From assembly GCF_004134865.1 (NCBI RefSeq), contig NZ_SDPO01000001.1:1216209-1280208 (forward strand): a stretch of 64,000 nt of DNA, given 5' to 3'. The notes under the pieces are model-generated. The model had not been told where the DNA came from. It searched no databases and saw only the letters and a list, made by a program, of their open reading frames with translations. Source of the DNA: Agromyces fucosus (lineage in GTDB: Bacteria; Actinomycetota; Actinomycetes; Actinomycetales; Microbacteriaceae). This document shows positions 42,301-53,376 of the stretch, one piece after another (position 1 is the stretch's first letter; every line of letters begins with the position of its first letter). Made by a program: the position numbers and the translations under genes.

Positions 42301-42331
42301 CAGATACTCACGAGTGGGCGCTGCTGCACAA
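42301..42331 (-). promoter_or_regulatory. Possible cspA promoter with long leader
   Basis: TTGTGC (42326-42331) and TATCTG (42301-42306) on the minus strand are 19 bases apart, giving a 5' leader of roughly 115 bases before the start at 42180. The spacing is longer than ideal, so this is tentative. Confidence 0.35.
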
Positions 42332-42412
42332 GGGTCTGCGGAGCGGAGCGGATATCGGAATGGCAACGATTCGCGGCGACGCCGAGGCCGCGGACGCCCG
42401 AGTGTCGCGCGG

Positions 42413-42958
42413 TCAGCCGGCCGTGGCGGTGGCGTAGTCGGAGCCGAGCACGACCACGAGTTGGTTGCCGGTGGCGGCGAACTGGTCGGACACGCGCACG
42501 TCGGCCTCGGGCAGGAACTGCGCGACGCCGCGGGCGGCGCCCTCGAGCTCGGGGGTCGCGTAGTAGACGACCGTCTCGGTCAGGGTGTCGTCGCTCGCGT
42601 TGGCCGTCGACCCGACCGGGACCCCGTTCGCGGTGAGCGTCTCGGCGGCCTGCGCCGCGAGGCCGGCCGTCGCGGTGCCGTTCAGCACCAGCACGGGGAT
42701 GTCGGGTGCGATCACGGGCTCGGCGGTGACGACGGGCGTGGCGCTCGGCGTCGCGACGGGGGTGTCGCCGAAGTTCAGCCGGTCGTTGAAGATCATGACC
42801 CCGCCGATGCCGACGGCGACGAGCACGACGGTCGCGAGCGCAGCCCAGCCGAAGGTGATCCATCCGGCGCCCCGGCGCACCGGCGCTCGGTGGGCACCGA
42901 CACGGTCGATGCCGTGCGGGATCGAGTCGAAACGATCGCGGGGGAACTTCTGCGCCAT
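42413..42958 (-). CDS. LytR C-terminal domain (LytR_C) membrane protein
   Basis: A 181-residue protein with one transmembrane helix (about 33-57), a Pro/Thr/Ala-rich linker and an extracytoplasmic LytR_C domain (PVLVLNGTATAGLAAQAAE, SDYATATAG at the end). LytR_C domains accompany cell-wall LCP proteins but the catalytic LCP domain is absent. It follows the DUF3263 gene by 27 bases. Confidence 0.88.
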   Translation of the reverse strand: MAQKFPRDRFDSIPHGIDRVGAHRAPVRRGAGWITFGWAALATVVLVAVGIGGVMIFNDRLNFGDTPVATPSATPVVTAEPVIAPDIPVLVLNGTATAGLAAQAAETLTANGVPVGSTANASDDTLTETVVYYATPELEGAARGVAQFLPEADVRVSDQFAATGNQLVVVLGSDYATATAG

Positions 42959-42985
42959 GGGTCCAGTCGTCTGTCGGGGCCGCGC

Positions 42986-43282
42986 TCAGTCGAGCGGTCG
43001 GCCGATCGAGAGGGAGCGACGCGATCGCGCCGCCGCGCGGGCCGCACGCATCCGCTGCAGCCGCTTGACGAGCATCGGGTCGTGCCTCAGCGCCGCGGGT
43101 GAATCGATGAGCTCGCCGAGGATCCGATAGTAGCGGGCCGCCGAGATGCCGAACTCATCGCGGATCGCCTCGGCCTTGGCACCCGGATGCTGCCACGCGC
43201 GCGACTCGAACGCGAGCACTCGCTCGTCGCGCTCGTCGAGATTCGATTCGGCGGGAGGGTGCGGCAGGCGCTCTGCGCTCAT
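42986..43282 (-). CDS. DUF3263 family protein
   Basis: A 98-residue protein with a helix-turn-helix-like core (KAEAIRDEFGISAARYYRIL) and a basic C-terminus (RMRAARAAARSRRS), as in DUF3263 proteins. Small DNA-binding role is possible but unproven. GGGAGGA lies 5 bases before the ATG at 43282, which rules out the longer frame. Conserved next to LytR_C genes in actinobacteria. Confidence 0.88.
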   Translation of the reverse strand: MSAERLPHPPAESNLDERDERVLAFESRAWQHPGAKAEAIRDEFGISAARYYRILGELIDSPAALRHDPMLVKRLQRMRAARAAARSRRSLSIGRPLD

Positions 43283-43512
43283 GCGGTCCTCCCGTCGAGG
43301 CGAGCCGGATGCACCGCCTGACGTCATCCTAGACACCGACGCCTCCGCACGAGCCGAGTCGCGACGGCGTGTACCGGCCCGCCCGATCCGGCACCCGGAG
43401 CGGCCGGGCCGGAACACCGGGGCGGGCGGCTGCGTTGCACCCCGTGTCGGACGCTCACTGGCGGACCTGCGACCATGGAGGAGCACCGACGCGAGCACCG
43501 GGAGGACCTTTC

Positions 43513-43914
43513 ATGGCGTACAACGTGGACAAGACCGACGACGAGTGGCGCGCGGAACTCGGCGACGAGCAGTACGCCGTGCTCCGCGAAGCGGCGACCG
43601 AACGCCCGTGGACCGGCGAACTCCTCGACGAGGAGCGCGCCGGCGTCTACTCCTGCGCCGCCTGCGGCGCCGAGCTGTTCAAGAGCGGCACCAAGTTCGA
43701 CTCGGGCTGCGGCTGGCCGAGCTTCTACGAGTCCGTGCGCCCCGAGGCCGTGCAGCTGATCGAGGACTCGTCGCTCGGAATGGTGCGCACGGAGGTGCGC
43801 TGCGCGAACTGCGGGTCCCACCTGGGCCACGTCTTCCCCGACGGCTTCGGCACGCCGACCGGCGACCGCTACTGCATGAACTCGATCGCCCTCGACTTCT
43901 CCGCCGAGTCCTGA
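43513..43914 (+). CDS. msrB: Peptide-methionine (R)-S-oxide reductase
   Basis: Repairs oxidised methionine. The 133 residues contain two zinc CxxC pairs (SCAACG; CANCG), the motif [11 protein letters not shown] and catalytic Cys121 in RYCMNS. GGAGGA precedes the ATG. The nitroreductase gene starts at the very next base after the stop. Confidence 0.96.
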   Translation: MAYNVDKTDDEWRAELGDEQYAVLREAATERPWTGELLDEERAGVYSCAACGAELFKSGTKFDSGCGWPSFYESVRPEAVQLIEDSSLGMVRTEVRCANCGSHLGHVFPDGFGTPTGDRYCMNSIALDFSAES

Positions 43915-44469
43915 GTGGCAGCGTCCGTCCGCGAGGCGATGCTCGCGCGGCGCTCGTCGCCGAAGGTCACGGAGGTCGCGCCCGACGACGCCGAGATCGT
44001 CGCGCTGCTCGACGTGGCCGGCCGGGTCGCCGACCACGCCGCGCTCCGGCCGTGGCGGGTCATCGCGTTGCGCGGCGAGGCACGGAATCGACTCGGTGAC
44101 GCCCTCGCCGCGGCGGCCGGCCTCGACGGCGAGCACGGCGCGCGTCTCGCCGCCAAGCCGTTGCGCGCTCCGCTGCTCCTCGCGATCGTCGCGTCGACGA
44201 CCTCGCACTTCAAGGTTCCCGCCTGGGAGCAGGAGTCCGTCGCCGCGGGCGTCGCCCACCAGCTGAGCCTGCTCCTCGACGACGCCGGGTGGGGCGCGAT
44301 GTGGCGATCGGGGCCGCACACGCGGCATCCGCTGGTGGCCGAGATGCACGGTCTGGTCGACGGCGAGCTCCTGCTGGGCTGGCTGTACGTCGGCGGCCTC
44401 CCCGACGGCGCGCGGGCCGATCGCGGCCCCGACGTGGCCGCGGCCTCGAGGTTCAGCTCGCTGCGGTGA
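43915..44469 (+). CDS. Nitroreductase family protein (YdjA-like)
   Basis: A 184-residue FMN-dependent oxidoreductase of the small YdjA type: MLARRSSPKV at the N-terminus binds FMN phosphate, PWRVIAL and SLLLDDAGWGAMWRSG follow. The GTG start abuts the msrB stop, so the two are co-translated, perhaps in an oxidative stress response (inference). It overlaps the convergent transporter gene by 17 bases. Confidence 0.88.
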   Translation: MAASVREAMLARRSSPKVTEVAPDDAEIVALLDVAGRVADHAALRPWRVIALRGEARNRLGDALAAAAGLDGEHGARLAAKPLRAPLLLAIVASTTSHFKVPAWEQESVAAGVAHQLSLLLDDAGWGAMWRSGPHTRHPLVAEMHGLVDGELLLGWLYVGGLPDGARADRGPDVAAASRFSSLR

Positions 44470-45493
44470 CCTCGGCTGGCGGCAGCGCATGCTTGCGCCG
44501 ACCCCAGCGGATCGACGCCACGCCCACGGCGATGAGCGCCAGCACGGTGCCGCCGATCGTCGCGATGCCGACCGGGCGGTCTGCCGTCGGCAGCAGCAGG
44601 TCGAGGGCGAGCGCCGCGACGAGCTGCCCGGCGACGCCGCAGAGGGCGAGCAGCAGCACGCCGAGCCGGCGCACGAGCATCGCCTGGCCGGCGATGAAGA
44701 TGCAGCCGAGCGCCCCGCCCGCGTAGAGCCACGGTTCGGTCGGCAGTGCCGAGGGCCACCCGGCGGATGCCGCGTGCACGAGCATCACGACGACGAGCGC
44801 CGTCGTCCCGACCGCGAAGTTGAACACCGTCGCCGTCAGGGCGCTCTCGGCGACCGCCTTGACCCGGCCGTTGACGGCCTGCTGCCAGGATGCGCCGACG
44901 CCGGCCGTGAACGGCAGGACCATGAGCAGGATCGGCGCGTCGCCGGCGAGCTGGGCCGACACCGCCCAGCCGATCGCCGCGAGTGCGAGCACGGCTCCGA
45001 CCACGCGCGTCGCGCTCAGCGGGCGGCGCCCGCCGGGGCCGAGCCCGATGAGGTCGAACACGATGCCGCCCACGGTCTGCCCCGCGACGATGGCGATCGT
45101 GAACAGGGCGACGCCGATGACACCGGCCGAGAGCCCCTGCGTCGTCACGAACCACGCACCGGCGAGACCGCCGAGCACCATCCACCAGGGCAGCGTGCGG
45201 CCGCGCAGCTCGCCGACGACCTTCGCGAGCCCTGCCCGACCCGGTTTCCACATGGGGAGCACGAGGAGCAGGATGACGAGCCCGCTGCCGAAGGAGAACG
45301 CCGCGGCGACGAACGGGTCGTCGAGCGCCACGGCGAGCTGCCCGTTGACGCGCGACTGGAGTGCCGTGCCGGCGCCGAAGAGGAGTGCGAGCACGAGCGC
45401 GATCCACATCGGGATGCGCGAGTGCTCGACGTGCTGGTGGTGCTGGAGCGGGGTGCCCTCGGAGGGCTGGTGTTCTGCTGCGTGCTGAGTCAA
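44453..45493 (-). CDS. YdcZ-type DMT transporter
   Basis: A membrane protein of up to 346 residues with about ten helices in two repeats (GAGTALQSRVNGQLA begins each: SWQQAVNGRVK in the second), typical of the DMT_YdcZ family. Substrate unknown. The start is uncertain: the TTG at 45493 lies two bases from the tRNA gene and has no ribosome site; the ATG at 45409 would drop a His-rich 28-residue head and fit the family better. Both lack a clear ribosome site. Confidence 0.8.
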   Translation of the reverse strand: MTQHAAEHQPSEGTPLQHHQHVEHSRIPMWIALVLALLFGAGTALQSRVNGQLAVALDDPFVAAAFSFGSGLVILLLVLPMWKPGRAGLAKVVGELRGRTLPWWMVLGGLAGAWFVTTQGLSAGVIGVALFTIAIVAGQTVGGIVFDLIGLGPGGRRPLSATRVVGAVLALAAIGWAVSAQLAGDAPILLMVLPFTAGVGASWQQAVNGRVKAVAESALTATVFNFAVGTTALVVVMLVHAASAGWPSALPTEPWLYAGGALGCIFIAGQAMLVRRLGVLLLALCGVAGQLVAALALDLLLPTADRPVGIATIGGTVLALIAVGVASIRWGRRKHALPPAEVTAAS

Positions 45494-45494
45494 G

Positions 45495-45567
45495 AGCCGG
45501 CTATGGGACTCGAACCCACAACCCCCGCTTTACAAGAGCGGTGCGCTACCAATTGCGCCAAGCCGGC
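45495..45567 (-). tRNA. trnT: tRNA-Thr (anticodon TGT)
   Basis: A full cloverleaf of 73 bases: acceptor GCCGGCT/AGCCGGC, D-stem GCGC, anticodon stem CCGCT/AGCGG with loop CTTGTAA (anticodon TGT, reading ACA), T-arm GTGGG-TTCGAGT-CCCAT, discriminator T. CCA is not encoded. Confidence 0.95.
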
Positions 45568-45644
45568 GAGGGCATGCCTCACGGACATCCTACCGATGGC
45601 CGGGCGCGGAGCCGGCATGGCCAGGTCGGCGGTCGCCGGACGGA

Positions 45645-45673
45645 CGAAGGCCCGGCACATGGCCGGGCCTTCG
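45645..45673 (-). terminator. Terminator after the DsbA-like gene
   Basis: A perfect 12-bp stem (CGAAGGCCCGGC and its complement) with a 5-base loop, 25 bases after the stop at 45698. No T-run follows on the minus strand. Confidence 0.65.
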
Positions 45674-45697
45674 AAGCGATCTCGCGCGCCGTGCGCG

Positions 45698-46630
45698 CTA
45701 CTGCGCGGGAGTCGGCGTCGGCGTCGGCGAGGGCGTCGAGGTCGACTCGGAGAACGTCTCCCCGGTCGCCTGGAGCACGAAGGACTGGAATTCGGCCGGG
45801 TCGGTCAGCGAGCCCTCGTACTGCTTGCCGTTCACGAGCACCGTGGGGGTGCCCTTGATGGCCTCGAGGTCGGAGTTCGGCACCGGTTCGGTCAGGGCGC
45901 GCGTCGTGGCATCCTGCACCCACTTCTTGAAGGAGGTGTCGTCGATGCACTGCTCGATCGTCGACAGCGAGCTCACGCCCGCCTCCTTCGCGAGCGCCTT
46001 GAGCTCGCTGTTGTCGAGACCCGTGGAGGTCTCCTCCGGCTGGTTCGCGAAGAGCAGCTCGTTGTAGTCGAAGAACGAGTTCGGCGAGGTGTTCGCCACG
46101 CACGCGGCGGCGTTCGCCGCTCGCAGCGAGTACTGGGTGCCGGCCGACTTGTTGGTCAGCAGTGCGATCGGGTGCACCTCGAGCGTCGCGGCCCCCGATT
46201 CGACCATCGTGCGGATCGAGTCGGAGTTCGTCGTCTCGAACTGTCCGCAGAAGGGGCACAGGTAGTCGATGTAGGTGACGATGTTGGCCACCGTGCCGCT
46301 GTCGTCGGGCACGGTCGGCGTCGGCGCCTCGCCCGCGTCCAGCGCCGGGGTCTCGGTCGCGGTGATCACGCCGTCGACGCCCGTGAGCAGGATGCCGTCG
46401 CTCGCCATGTTGGCCGGGCCGGGGCCCGCCGGCTTGACGCTGTTGAAGATCAGGGTGCCGATGATCGCCGCGATCGCGACGACGGCCAGGATGACTCCGC
46501 CCTGGATGAGCCACTTGTTGCGCCGTTCGCGCTTCTTCTGCTCCTCGCGGAGCACCCGCGCCTTCTCGCGCGCGGCTTCGCGCTGCTCGTTACGGGTGGG
46601 GCGTGGCTGATTCGATCCGCCGTTGCTCAT
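45698..46630 (-). CDS. DsbA-like membrane-anchored thioredoxin
   Basis: A 310-residue thiol-disulfide protein. A charged cytoplasmic head (1-40) and one transmembrane helix (42-63) anchor it; the thioredoxin domain outside has Cys125-Pro-Phe-Cys128 and the cis-Pro region GTPTVLVNG. The end is a Thr-Pro repeat (TPSPTPTPTP). It probably oxidises or isomerises secreted proteins. CGGAG precedes the ATG at 46630. Confidence 0.9.
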   Translation of the reverse strand: MSNGGSNQPRPTRNEQREAAREKARVLREEQKKRERRNKWLIQGGVILAVVAIAAIIGTLIFNSVKPAGPGPANMASDGILLTGVDGVITATETPALDAGEAPTPTVPDDSGTVANIVTYIDYLCPFCGQFETTNSDSIRTMVESGAATLEVHPIALLTNKSAGTQYSLRAANAAACVANTSPNSFFDYNELLFANQPEETSTGLDNSELKALAKEAGVSSLSTIEQCIDDTSFKKWVQDATTRALTEPVPNSDLEAIKGTPTVLVNGKQYEGSLTDPAEFQSFVLQATGETFSESTSTPSPTPTPTPAQ

Positions 46631-46876
46631 CGATGGTCACTCCGGTCGCTGTGTGGGCGCGCATGTATGCATGCAGACGCACACACGATAGTAGGGACGA
46701 TCGCTGTGAAACACCCAAACGGATTCCGGGAACGCCCCGGATCCGGGCTGTGCCAGGATCCCGGCCGGATTCGGAGCACGCTTCCCCGCGTGCGATACTG
46801 AGTGGGCGTCAGCGTCGACGCAGTCCATCACTACGGATCGTCCGGCACGTACCTGCCGGTGAAGGAGAACACGAAA

Positions 46877-47977
<1,101 letters not shown>

Positions 47978-47996
47978 CGCGACACTGTCGACCGGT

Positions 47997-48028
47997 GATG
48001 CCGGCCGGGCTCCTGCCCGGCCGGCATC
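47997..48028 (+). terminator. Terminator after the MsiK-like gene
   Basis: A perfect 14-bp stem, GATGCCGGCCGGGC with loop TCCT, followed by GCTGTTTCT; 20 bases after the stop. Confidence 0.85.
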
Positions 48029-48065
48029 GCTGTTTCTCCGCGGCATCCGACGCGGCCCTTCGACC

Positions 48066-48176
48066 CCGACTACGCTGAGGCACCAATGAGCGGATCACAC
48101 TCCATCACGTCGTCTCGATGCGGCCCGACCCGACTACGCTGAGGCACCAATGAGCGGTTCACTCTCCATCACATCG
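48066..48176 (+). repeat. Imperfect tandem duplication of the DUF4032 promoter, ribosome site and start
   Basis: Two copies of about 47 bases (48066-48112 and 48130-48176), offset by 64 bases, differ at a few positions. Each has TACGCT, GAGG and ATGAGCGG. Only the second ATG (48150) opens the gene. The first (48086) is out of frame and gives an 18-codon reading frame ending at 48142, eight bases before the real start. Confidence 0.85.
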
Positions 48177-49472
48177 GCCATGGCCGATCCGGCCCTCCTC
48201 GACCTCCCGTGGGACCTCCCGCTCGAGGCCTGGCCGAGCGACACGATCGCGGCGCTGCCGAAGGGCATCTCGCGTCACCTCGTGCGCTTCGCCCACCTCG
48301 GCGCGCACATCGTGGCGATCAAGGAGACGACGGCCGAGATGGCCAAGGGCGAGTACGAGATGCTGCGCACGCTGCAGCGGCTCGACATCCCCTGCGTCGA
48401 ACCGGTCGCCGTGATCACCAACCGCAGCGACGCCGAGGGCGACGCACTGAAGCCCGTGCTCGTCACTCGGCACCTGCGGTTCTCGCTCCCGTATCGGGCG
48501 CTGTTCTCCCAGACCCTGCGCCCCGACACCGCGACGCGACTCGTCGACGCCCTCGCGGTGCTGCTTGTGCGCCTGCACATCGTCGGCTTCTTCTGGGGCG
48601 ACGTCTCGCTCTCGAACACCCTCTTCCGCCGTGATGCCGGCGCGTTCGCCGCCTACCTCGTCGATGCCGAGACCGGCAAGCTCTACGAGGGCGGCCTCTC
48701 GAACGGCCAGCGAGAGAACGACCTCGAGATCGCGCGCGTGAACATCGCCGGCGAGCTCCTCGACCTCGAGGCGGGCGGCAAGGTCGCCGACGAGCTCGAC
48801 CCGGTGAACATCTCGAACGGCATCGTCGAGGCGTATCGCAGCCTCTGGCTCGAGCTCACCGGTTCCGAGTCGTTCTCGAACGCCGAGCGCTGGCGCATCA
48901 ACGAACGCGTCAATCGGCTCAACGAGCTCGGCTTCGACATCGAGGAACTCGCGATCAAGACGGATGAGTCGGGCACGACCGTGCGCATCCAGCCGAAGGT
49001 CGTCGACGCGGGGCACCACCAGCGGCGTCTCCTCCGGCTGACGGGACTCGACGCGGGCGAGAACCAGGCTCGACGGCTCCTCAACGACCTCGACTCCTAC
49101 CGGGCGGCCTACGGCAAGACGGAACTCGACGAGGAGATGGTCGCGCACGAGTGGCTCATGCGCGTGTTCGAGCCCGTCGTGCGGGCGATCCCGCTCGACC
49201 TGCGCGGCAAGCTCGAGCCGGCCGAGGTCTTCCACCAGTTGCTCGATCACCGCTGGTTCCTCGCGCAGCAGGCGGGCCACGACATCCCGCTCGCCGAGGC
49301 CGTGAGCTCCTACATCAACACCGTGCTGCGCCACCGGCGAGACGAGGCGACCGTGATCGGCCCGCCGACCGGTACCTTCACGTCGCCGATCGAGACGATC
49401 CCGTCGACCGACACTGCGGCGTTCGCCGCGCTCGACCCCGATGACGACGGCGACTGGCGCGCGAACGTCTGA
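48150..49472 (+). CDS. DUF4032 family protein with kinase-like fold
   Basis: A 440-residue cytoplasmic protein. The N-terminal half looks like a lipopolysaccharide-kinase/RIO-type fold: VAIKET as the nucleotide Lys, GFFWGDVSLSNTLF resembling a catalytic HGDL-like loop, and YLVDAETG resembling the metal DFG. The C-terminal half is the DUF4032 region, including HEWLMRVFEP. No substrate is known. GAGG before the ATG at 48150 supports the start. Confidence 0.85.
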   Translation: MSGSLSITSAMADPALLDLPWDLPLEAWPSDTIAALPKGISRHLVRFAHLGAHIVAIKETTAEMAKGEYEMLRTLQRLDIPCVEPVAVITNRSDAEGDALKPVLVTRHLRFSLPYRALFSQTLRPDTATRLVDALAVLLVRLHIVGFFWGDVSLSNTLFRRDAGAFAAYLVDAETGKLYEGGLSNGQRENDLEIARVNIAGELLDLEAGGKVADELDPVNISNGIVEAYRSLWLELTGSESFSNAERWRINERVNRLNELGFDIEELAIKTDESGTTVRIQPKVVDAGHHQRRLLRLTGLDAGENQARRLLNDLDSYRAAYGKTELDEEMVAHEWLMRVFEPVVRAIPLDLRGKLEPAEVFHQLLDHRWFLAQQAGHDIPLAEAVSSYINTVLRHRRDEATVIGPPTGTFTSPIETIPSTDTAAFAALDPDDDGDWRANV

Positions 49473-49594
49473 CTGCGGCATCCGCTCGCCGCGATGACCG
49501 GCGAGGGCACAACGTCACCTGCCTGGCGGCGGGACGTGCGCGCCCCGAATCGCCGACGAGCGACTGCTCGCCGGCGAACCGGCTCGGCTCAGGC

Positions 49595-50620
49595 TCAGCC
49601 GTCGGCGCGGAGCTTCGAGATCTCGTAGAGCGTGACGGAGGCCGCGATGCCCGCGTTGAGCGACTCGGTCGACGCCGAGATCGGGATCGAGACGATCGCG
49701 TCGCAGGTCTCGGCGACGAGCCGCGAGAGTCCCTTGCCCTCGCTGCCGACGACGATGACGATCGGACGGTCGGCCCAGCTGAGGCCGGGGAGCGACACGT
49801 CGCCGCCTCCGTCGAGGCCGAGCACGAAGACGCCGCGCTCCTTGAGTGCCTTGAGGGTCTGCGTGAGGTTCGGGGCCATCGCGACGGGCACACGCGCGGC
49901 GGCCCCCGCCGAGGTCTTCCACGCCGCGGCGTTCACGCCGACCGAGCGGCGCTGGGGCACGATGACGCCCTGTCCGCCGAACGCGCCCGTCGAACGCAGG
50001 ATGGCGCCGAGGTTGCGGGGGTCGGTGATGCCGTCGAGCGCGACGAAGAGCGGCGTCTCATCGCGGGCGAGCACCTCGTCGAGCAGCTCGATCGGGTGCG
50101 AGTACTCGTAGGGCGGCACCTTGAGCGCGAGCCCCTGGTGCACGCCGCCCTCGCCGGCGAGCCGGTCGAGTTCGGGGCGCATGACCTCGAGGATCGGGAT
50201 GCCGCGGCCCGTGGCGACCTTCATCGCCTCGCGCACGCGGTCGTCCATCTCGACGCGCGCGGCGACGTAGAGCGTCGTCGCGGGGATGCGGGCGCGCAGC
50301 GCCTCGACGACCGAGTTGCGACCGGTCACGATCTCCGACTCGTCGCCCGTCTTCGCGCGTCGGGCTGCACCCGACGCACCGCGCGGGGCGCCGGCGCGCT
50401 GGCCCGATCCTTGTCCGGCGACGCGCTTGCCGCCGCCGGTCGCCGCGTAGCGCTCCTGCGCCGCCTTCTTCTTGCCTGCGGGGTGCCAGGCGCGGTCTTC
50501 GGCCTTCGGCGTCGGGCCCTTGCCCTCGAGGGCCTGGCGGCCCTGGCCGCCCGAGCCGACCTGCTTGTTCTTCGCCTTCCGCACGGCTCCGGCGCGCGAC
50601 TTTCCGCTGCTGCCCTTCAT
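49595..50620 (-). CDS. rlmB: 23S rRNA (guanosine-2'-O-)-methyltransferase RlmB
   Basis: A SPOUT-class methyltransferase of 341 residues for 23S rRNA G2251-type sites. About 90 basic, low-complexity residues precede the substrate-binding domain ([11 protein letters not shown]), followed by the knot motifs [19 protein letters not shown] and [12 protein letters not shown]. The ATG overlaps the cysS stop, so both are one operon. Confidence 0.93.
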   Translation of the reverse strand: MKGSSGKSRAGAVRKAKNKQVGSGGQGRQALEGKGPTPKAEDRAWHPAGKKKAAQERYAATGGGKRVAGQGSGQRAGAPRGASGAARRAKTGDESEIVTGRNSVVEALRARIPATTLYVAARVEMDDRVREAMKVATGRGIPILEVMRPELDRLAGEGGVHQGLALKVPPYEYSHPIELLDEVLARDETPLFVALDGITDPRNLGAILRSTGAFGGQGVIVPQRRSVGVNAAAWKTSAGAAARVPVAMAPNLTQTLKALKERGVFVLGLDGGGDVSLPGLSWADRPIVIVVGSEGKGLSRLVAETCDAIVSIPISASTESLNAGIAASVTLYEISKLRADG

Positions 50621-52041
50621 AGTCCCAAGCTCCAATGCGTTCCGGTAGAACTGTCTTCGATGGTGATGCCCGCGGCCGAGAGTTCGGCGCGGATTCGGTC
50701 TGCGGCAGCGTAGTCCCTCGACTCGCGCGCAGCCTGTCGGTCTTCGATGAGGCGAGTGACGAGTGCATCGAGCGCGGATGCCGCCGGGCCCGAGTCGGCC
50801 GTCGCCCAGTGGGGGTCGCGGGGGTCGATGCCGAGCACCTCGACCATCGCCGCGACCTGGCCGTGCGCCACGGCGGCGTCGTGCAGCTCCTCGGCGTCGA
50901 GCGCCTGGTTTCCGGCGCGCACGGTGTCGTGCAGAACTGCGAGCGCCTGCGGCACGCCGAGGTCGTCGTCCATCGCCGCGGCGAACGCGTCGGGGACGAC
51001 CGGGGCGCCGACGCCCGCGAAGCGGGTGCCGGCGAGGCGCCGTTCGACCCGTGAGAGGAATCCGCGGATGCGGTCGACGGCCGCCTCGGCCTCGGCGAGG
51101 GAGCCGGGCGCGTAGTCGAGCGTCGAGCGGTAATGGGCCGCGCCGAGGAGGTAGCGAACGGCGAGCGGCGAGGCGAGCTCGAACAGCTCGGCGGCGTACA
51201 CGGAGTTGCCGAGCGACTTCGACATCTTCTGCCCGCCGATGTTCACGAGCCCGTTGTGCACCCAGTACCGCGCGAAGGCGTCGCCCGCGGCGGCGGACTG
51301 CGCCAGTTCGTTCTCGTGGTGCGGGAAGCGCAGGTCGAGCCCGCCGCCGTGGATGTCGAACTCGGCGCCGAGGTATCGGGTGACCATGGCCGAGCACTCG
51401 ATGTGCCAACCGGGCCGGCCGTCGCCCCAGGGCGACTTCCATGACGCCGACTCGGGCTCCTCGGGCTTGCGGCCCTTCCAGAGCGCGAAGTCGCGCGGGT
51501 CGCGCTTGCCGCGCGGATCAGCGTCGGCCGCAGCCTCCATCTTGTCGCGCTGCTGCCGCGTGAGCTCGCCGTACGCCGGCCAGCTCGCGGTGTCGAAGTA
51601 CACGTCGCCCGAGGCATCCGGAGCGGCGTAGGCGTGACCGCGCTCGATGAGTCGGGCGATGAGCTCGACCATCTGCTGCACGCTCGCCGTGGCCCGCGGC
51701 TCGTAGGTCGGCGCCATGATGCCGAGCGAGGAATACGCGGCGGTGAACTCGAGCTCGACGCGGTAGGCGAGCGCCCACCACGGCTCGTCGGTGCCGTTGT
51801 CGGTGGCCGCGTTCAGGATCTTGTCGTCGATGTCGGTGACGTTGCGCACGAACACGACGTCGTTGCCGCTCGCGGCGAACCATCGGCGCATGATGTCGTA
51901 GACGAGGGCGCTGCGCAGGTGCCCGATGTGAGGGCTCGACTGCACGGTGGGACCGCAGACGTACATGCCGACGCGCCCCTCGCGCAGGGGCGCGAAGTCG
52001 CGCAGGGCCTGAGCCTTCGAGTCGTAGAGTCGCACGGTCAC
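50617..52041 (-). CDS. cysS: Cysteinyl-tRNA synthetase
   Basis: Charges tRNA-Cys. The 474 residues hold the class I signatures HIGH (SPHIGHLRS) and KMSKS ([13 protein letters not shown]), plus the zinc-site Cys of CGPTVQ. MshC, the mycothiol paralogue, is excluded by the full C-terminal domain. TAGGCT lies six bases before the GTG at 52041: probably leaderless. Confidence 0.95.
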   Translation of the reverse strand: MTVRLYDSKAQALRDFAPLREGRVGMYVCGPTVQSSPHIGHLRSALVYDIMRRWFAASGNDVVFVRNVTDIDDKILNAATDNGTDEPWWALAYRVELEFTAAYSSLGIMAPTYEPRATASVQQMVELIARLIERGHAYAAPDASGDVYFDTASWPAYGELTRQQRDKMEAAADADPRGKRDPRDFALWKGRKPEEPESASWKSPWGDGRPGWHIECSAMVTRYLGAEFDIHGGGLDLRFPHHENELAQSAAAGDAFARYWVHNGLVNIGGQKMSKSLGNSVYAAELFELASPLAVRYLLGAAHYRSTLDYAPGSLAEAEAAVDRIRGFLSRVERRLAGTRFAGVGAPVVPDAFAAAMDDDLGVPQALAVLHDTVRAGNQALDAEELHDAAVAHGQVAAMVEVLGIDPRDPHWATADSGPAASALDALVTRLIEDRQAARESRDYAAADRIRAELSAAGITIEDSSTGTHWSLGL

Positions 52042-52084
52042 CCGCCAAGCCTACCGGCCGGGCGTGTCAGCCCCCTGCGCGGGC

Positions 52085-53275
52085 TCAGCTGCGCGGGAAC
52101 AGCATGGCGGTCGCGATCGCGCCGACGCCCTCTCCACGGCCGGTGAAGCCGAGCGCGTCGCTCGTCGTCGCGGCGACGCTCACCGGCGCTGCGAGCACGC
52201 CGGAGAGCAGCGCCTCGGCCTCGGCCCGGCGCGGCGCGAGCTTCGGCCGGTTGCCGACGATCTGCACCGAGACGTTCCCGACCCGCCATCCGGCCGCCTC
52301 GACGAGTCGCCGCGTCTCGGCGAGGAACACCTCGCCATGAGCTCCGGCGAAGCGCGCGTCGGCGGTGCCGAACACCTGGCCGACGTCGCCGAGCCCGGCC
52401 GCGGCGAGCAGGGCGTCGCAGATCGCATGCGCGGCGGCGTCGCCGTCGGAGTGCCCGGAGAGTCCGCGCTCGCCCGGCCATTCGAGACCCGCGAGCCAGA
52501 GCGGCGTCGTCGCATCGTCGGCGAAGGCGTGCACGTCGGTGCCGGTGCCGACCCGCGGCCCGGCTGGGGCGGATGCCGCGGGGCCGGCGGACTCCGCGAC
52601 GAGCTGCTCCGCCCGGTGCAGGTCGGCGGGCACGGTGATCTTGAAGGCGCGCACGTCGCCGGGCACGGTGTCGACGACGAGCCCGGCGGATGCCACGAGC
52701 GCCGCGTCGTCCGTGAAGTCGCCCTGCACCGTGGCGTAGGCGTGGGCGAGCGAAGCCCGAGGGAACCCCTGCGGGGTCTGCACCGCCCGGAGTTCGGAGC
52801 GGTCGACGGTCTCGAGCACGTGACCGTCGTCGGAGACCCGCTTCACGGTGTCGACGACGGCGAGCGCCGGCACGATGCCGCGCCTCCGCGCGCGCACCGC
52901 CCCGACGACCTCGTCGAAGAGCAGTGCCGGCGCGAGTGCGCGGGCGGCGTCGTGCACGAGCACGGTGTCGACGTCGGCCGGGAGCACGGCGAGGCCCGCC
53001 GCGACGGACTCCTGTCGCGACTCGCCGCCTGCGACGACGTCGATCGACGTCGAGGACGCCTCGGCGACCGCCGCGAACCCTGCCAGCGTCGACTCGACGC
53101 GCTCCGACGGCACGACGAGCACGAGCCGCGGCGTCTCGCGCATGCCGAGCACGGAATCGACGGCGGTCGACAGCACCGTGCCCGAGCCGAGCGGCACGAA
53201 CGCCTTGGGCTCGGCGTGCCCGAGCCGGGTGCCGCTGCCCGCGGCGACGATGATGACGGCGATCGCTGAACTCAC
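52085..53275 (-). CDS. ispDF: Bifunctional IspD-IspF (MEP isoprenoid pathway)
   Basis: A fused enzyme of 396 residues. IspD (1-235: [21 protein letters not shown]) makes CDP-methylerythritol; IspF (240-396: [23 protein letters not shown]) makes the cyclodiphosphate. IspE is not in the window. TACGCT lies six bases before the GTG, so the mRNA is probably leaderless, although cysS follows closely. Confidence 0.94.
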   Translation of the reverse strand: MSSAIAVIIVAAGSGTRLGHAEPKAFVPLGSGTVLSTAVDSVLGMRETPRLVLVVPSERVESTLAGFAAVAEASSTSIDVVAGGESRQESVAAGLAVLPADVDTVLVHDAARALAPALLFDEVVGAVRARRRGIVPALAVVDTVKRVSDDGHVLETVDRSELRAVQTPQGFPRASLAHAYATVQGDFTDDAALVASAGLVVDTVPGDVRAFKITVPADLHRAEQLVAESAGPAASAPAGPRVGTGTDVHAFADDATTPLWLAGLEWPGERGLSGHSDGDAAAHAICDALLAAAGLGDVGQVFGTADARFAGAHGEVFLAETRRLVEAAGWRVGNVSVQIVGNRPKLAPRRAEAEALLSGVLAAPVSVAATTSDALGFTGRGEGVGAIATAMLFPRS

Positions 53276-53331
53276 GGTTCGAGCGTAGTCGGGCCGCGCG
53301 AGCGCCGCCCGGCCGCGCGCGCCCGCAAATG

Positions 53332-53365
53332 ACGAACGGCGGGTGCATGGGCACCCGCCGTTCGT
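53332..53365 (-). terminator. Terminator after carD
   Basis: A perfect 15-bp stem with loop ATGG, 11 bases after the carD stop, followed by CATTT on the minus strand. Confidence 0.8.
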
Positions 53366-53376
53366 GAAGACTCCCG

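Noticed and set aside
48086..48142. An 18-codon gene or leader peptide before DUF4032
   Set aside because: It is best explained by the tandem duplication of the start region; there is no independent sign of coding.
52085..53275. Separate ispD and ispF genes
   Set aside because: The reading frame is continuous through both domains with no internal stop or ribosome site, so it is a fusion.
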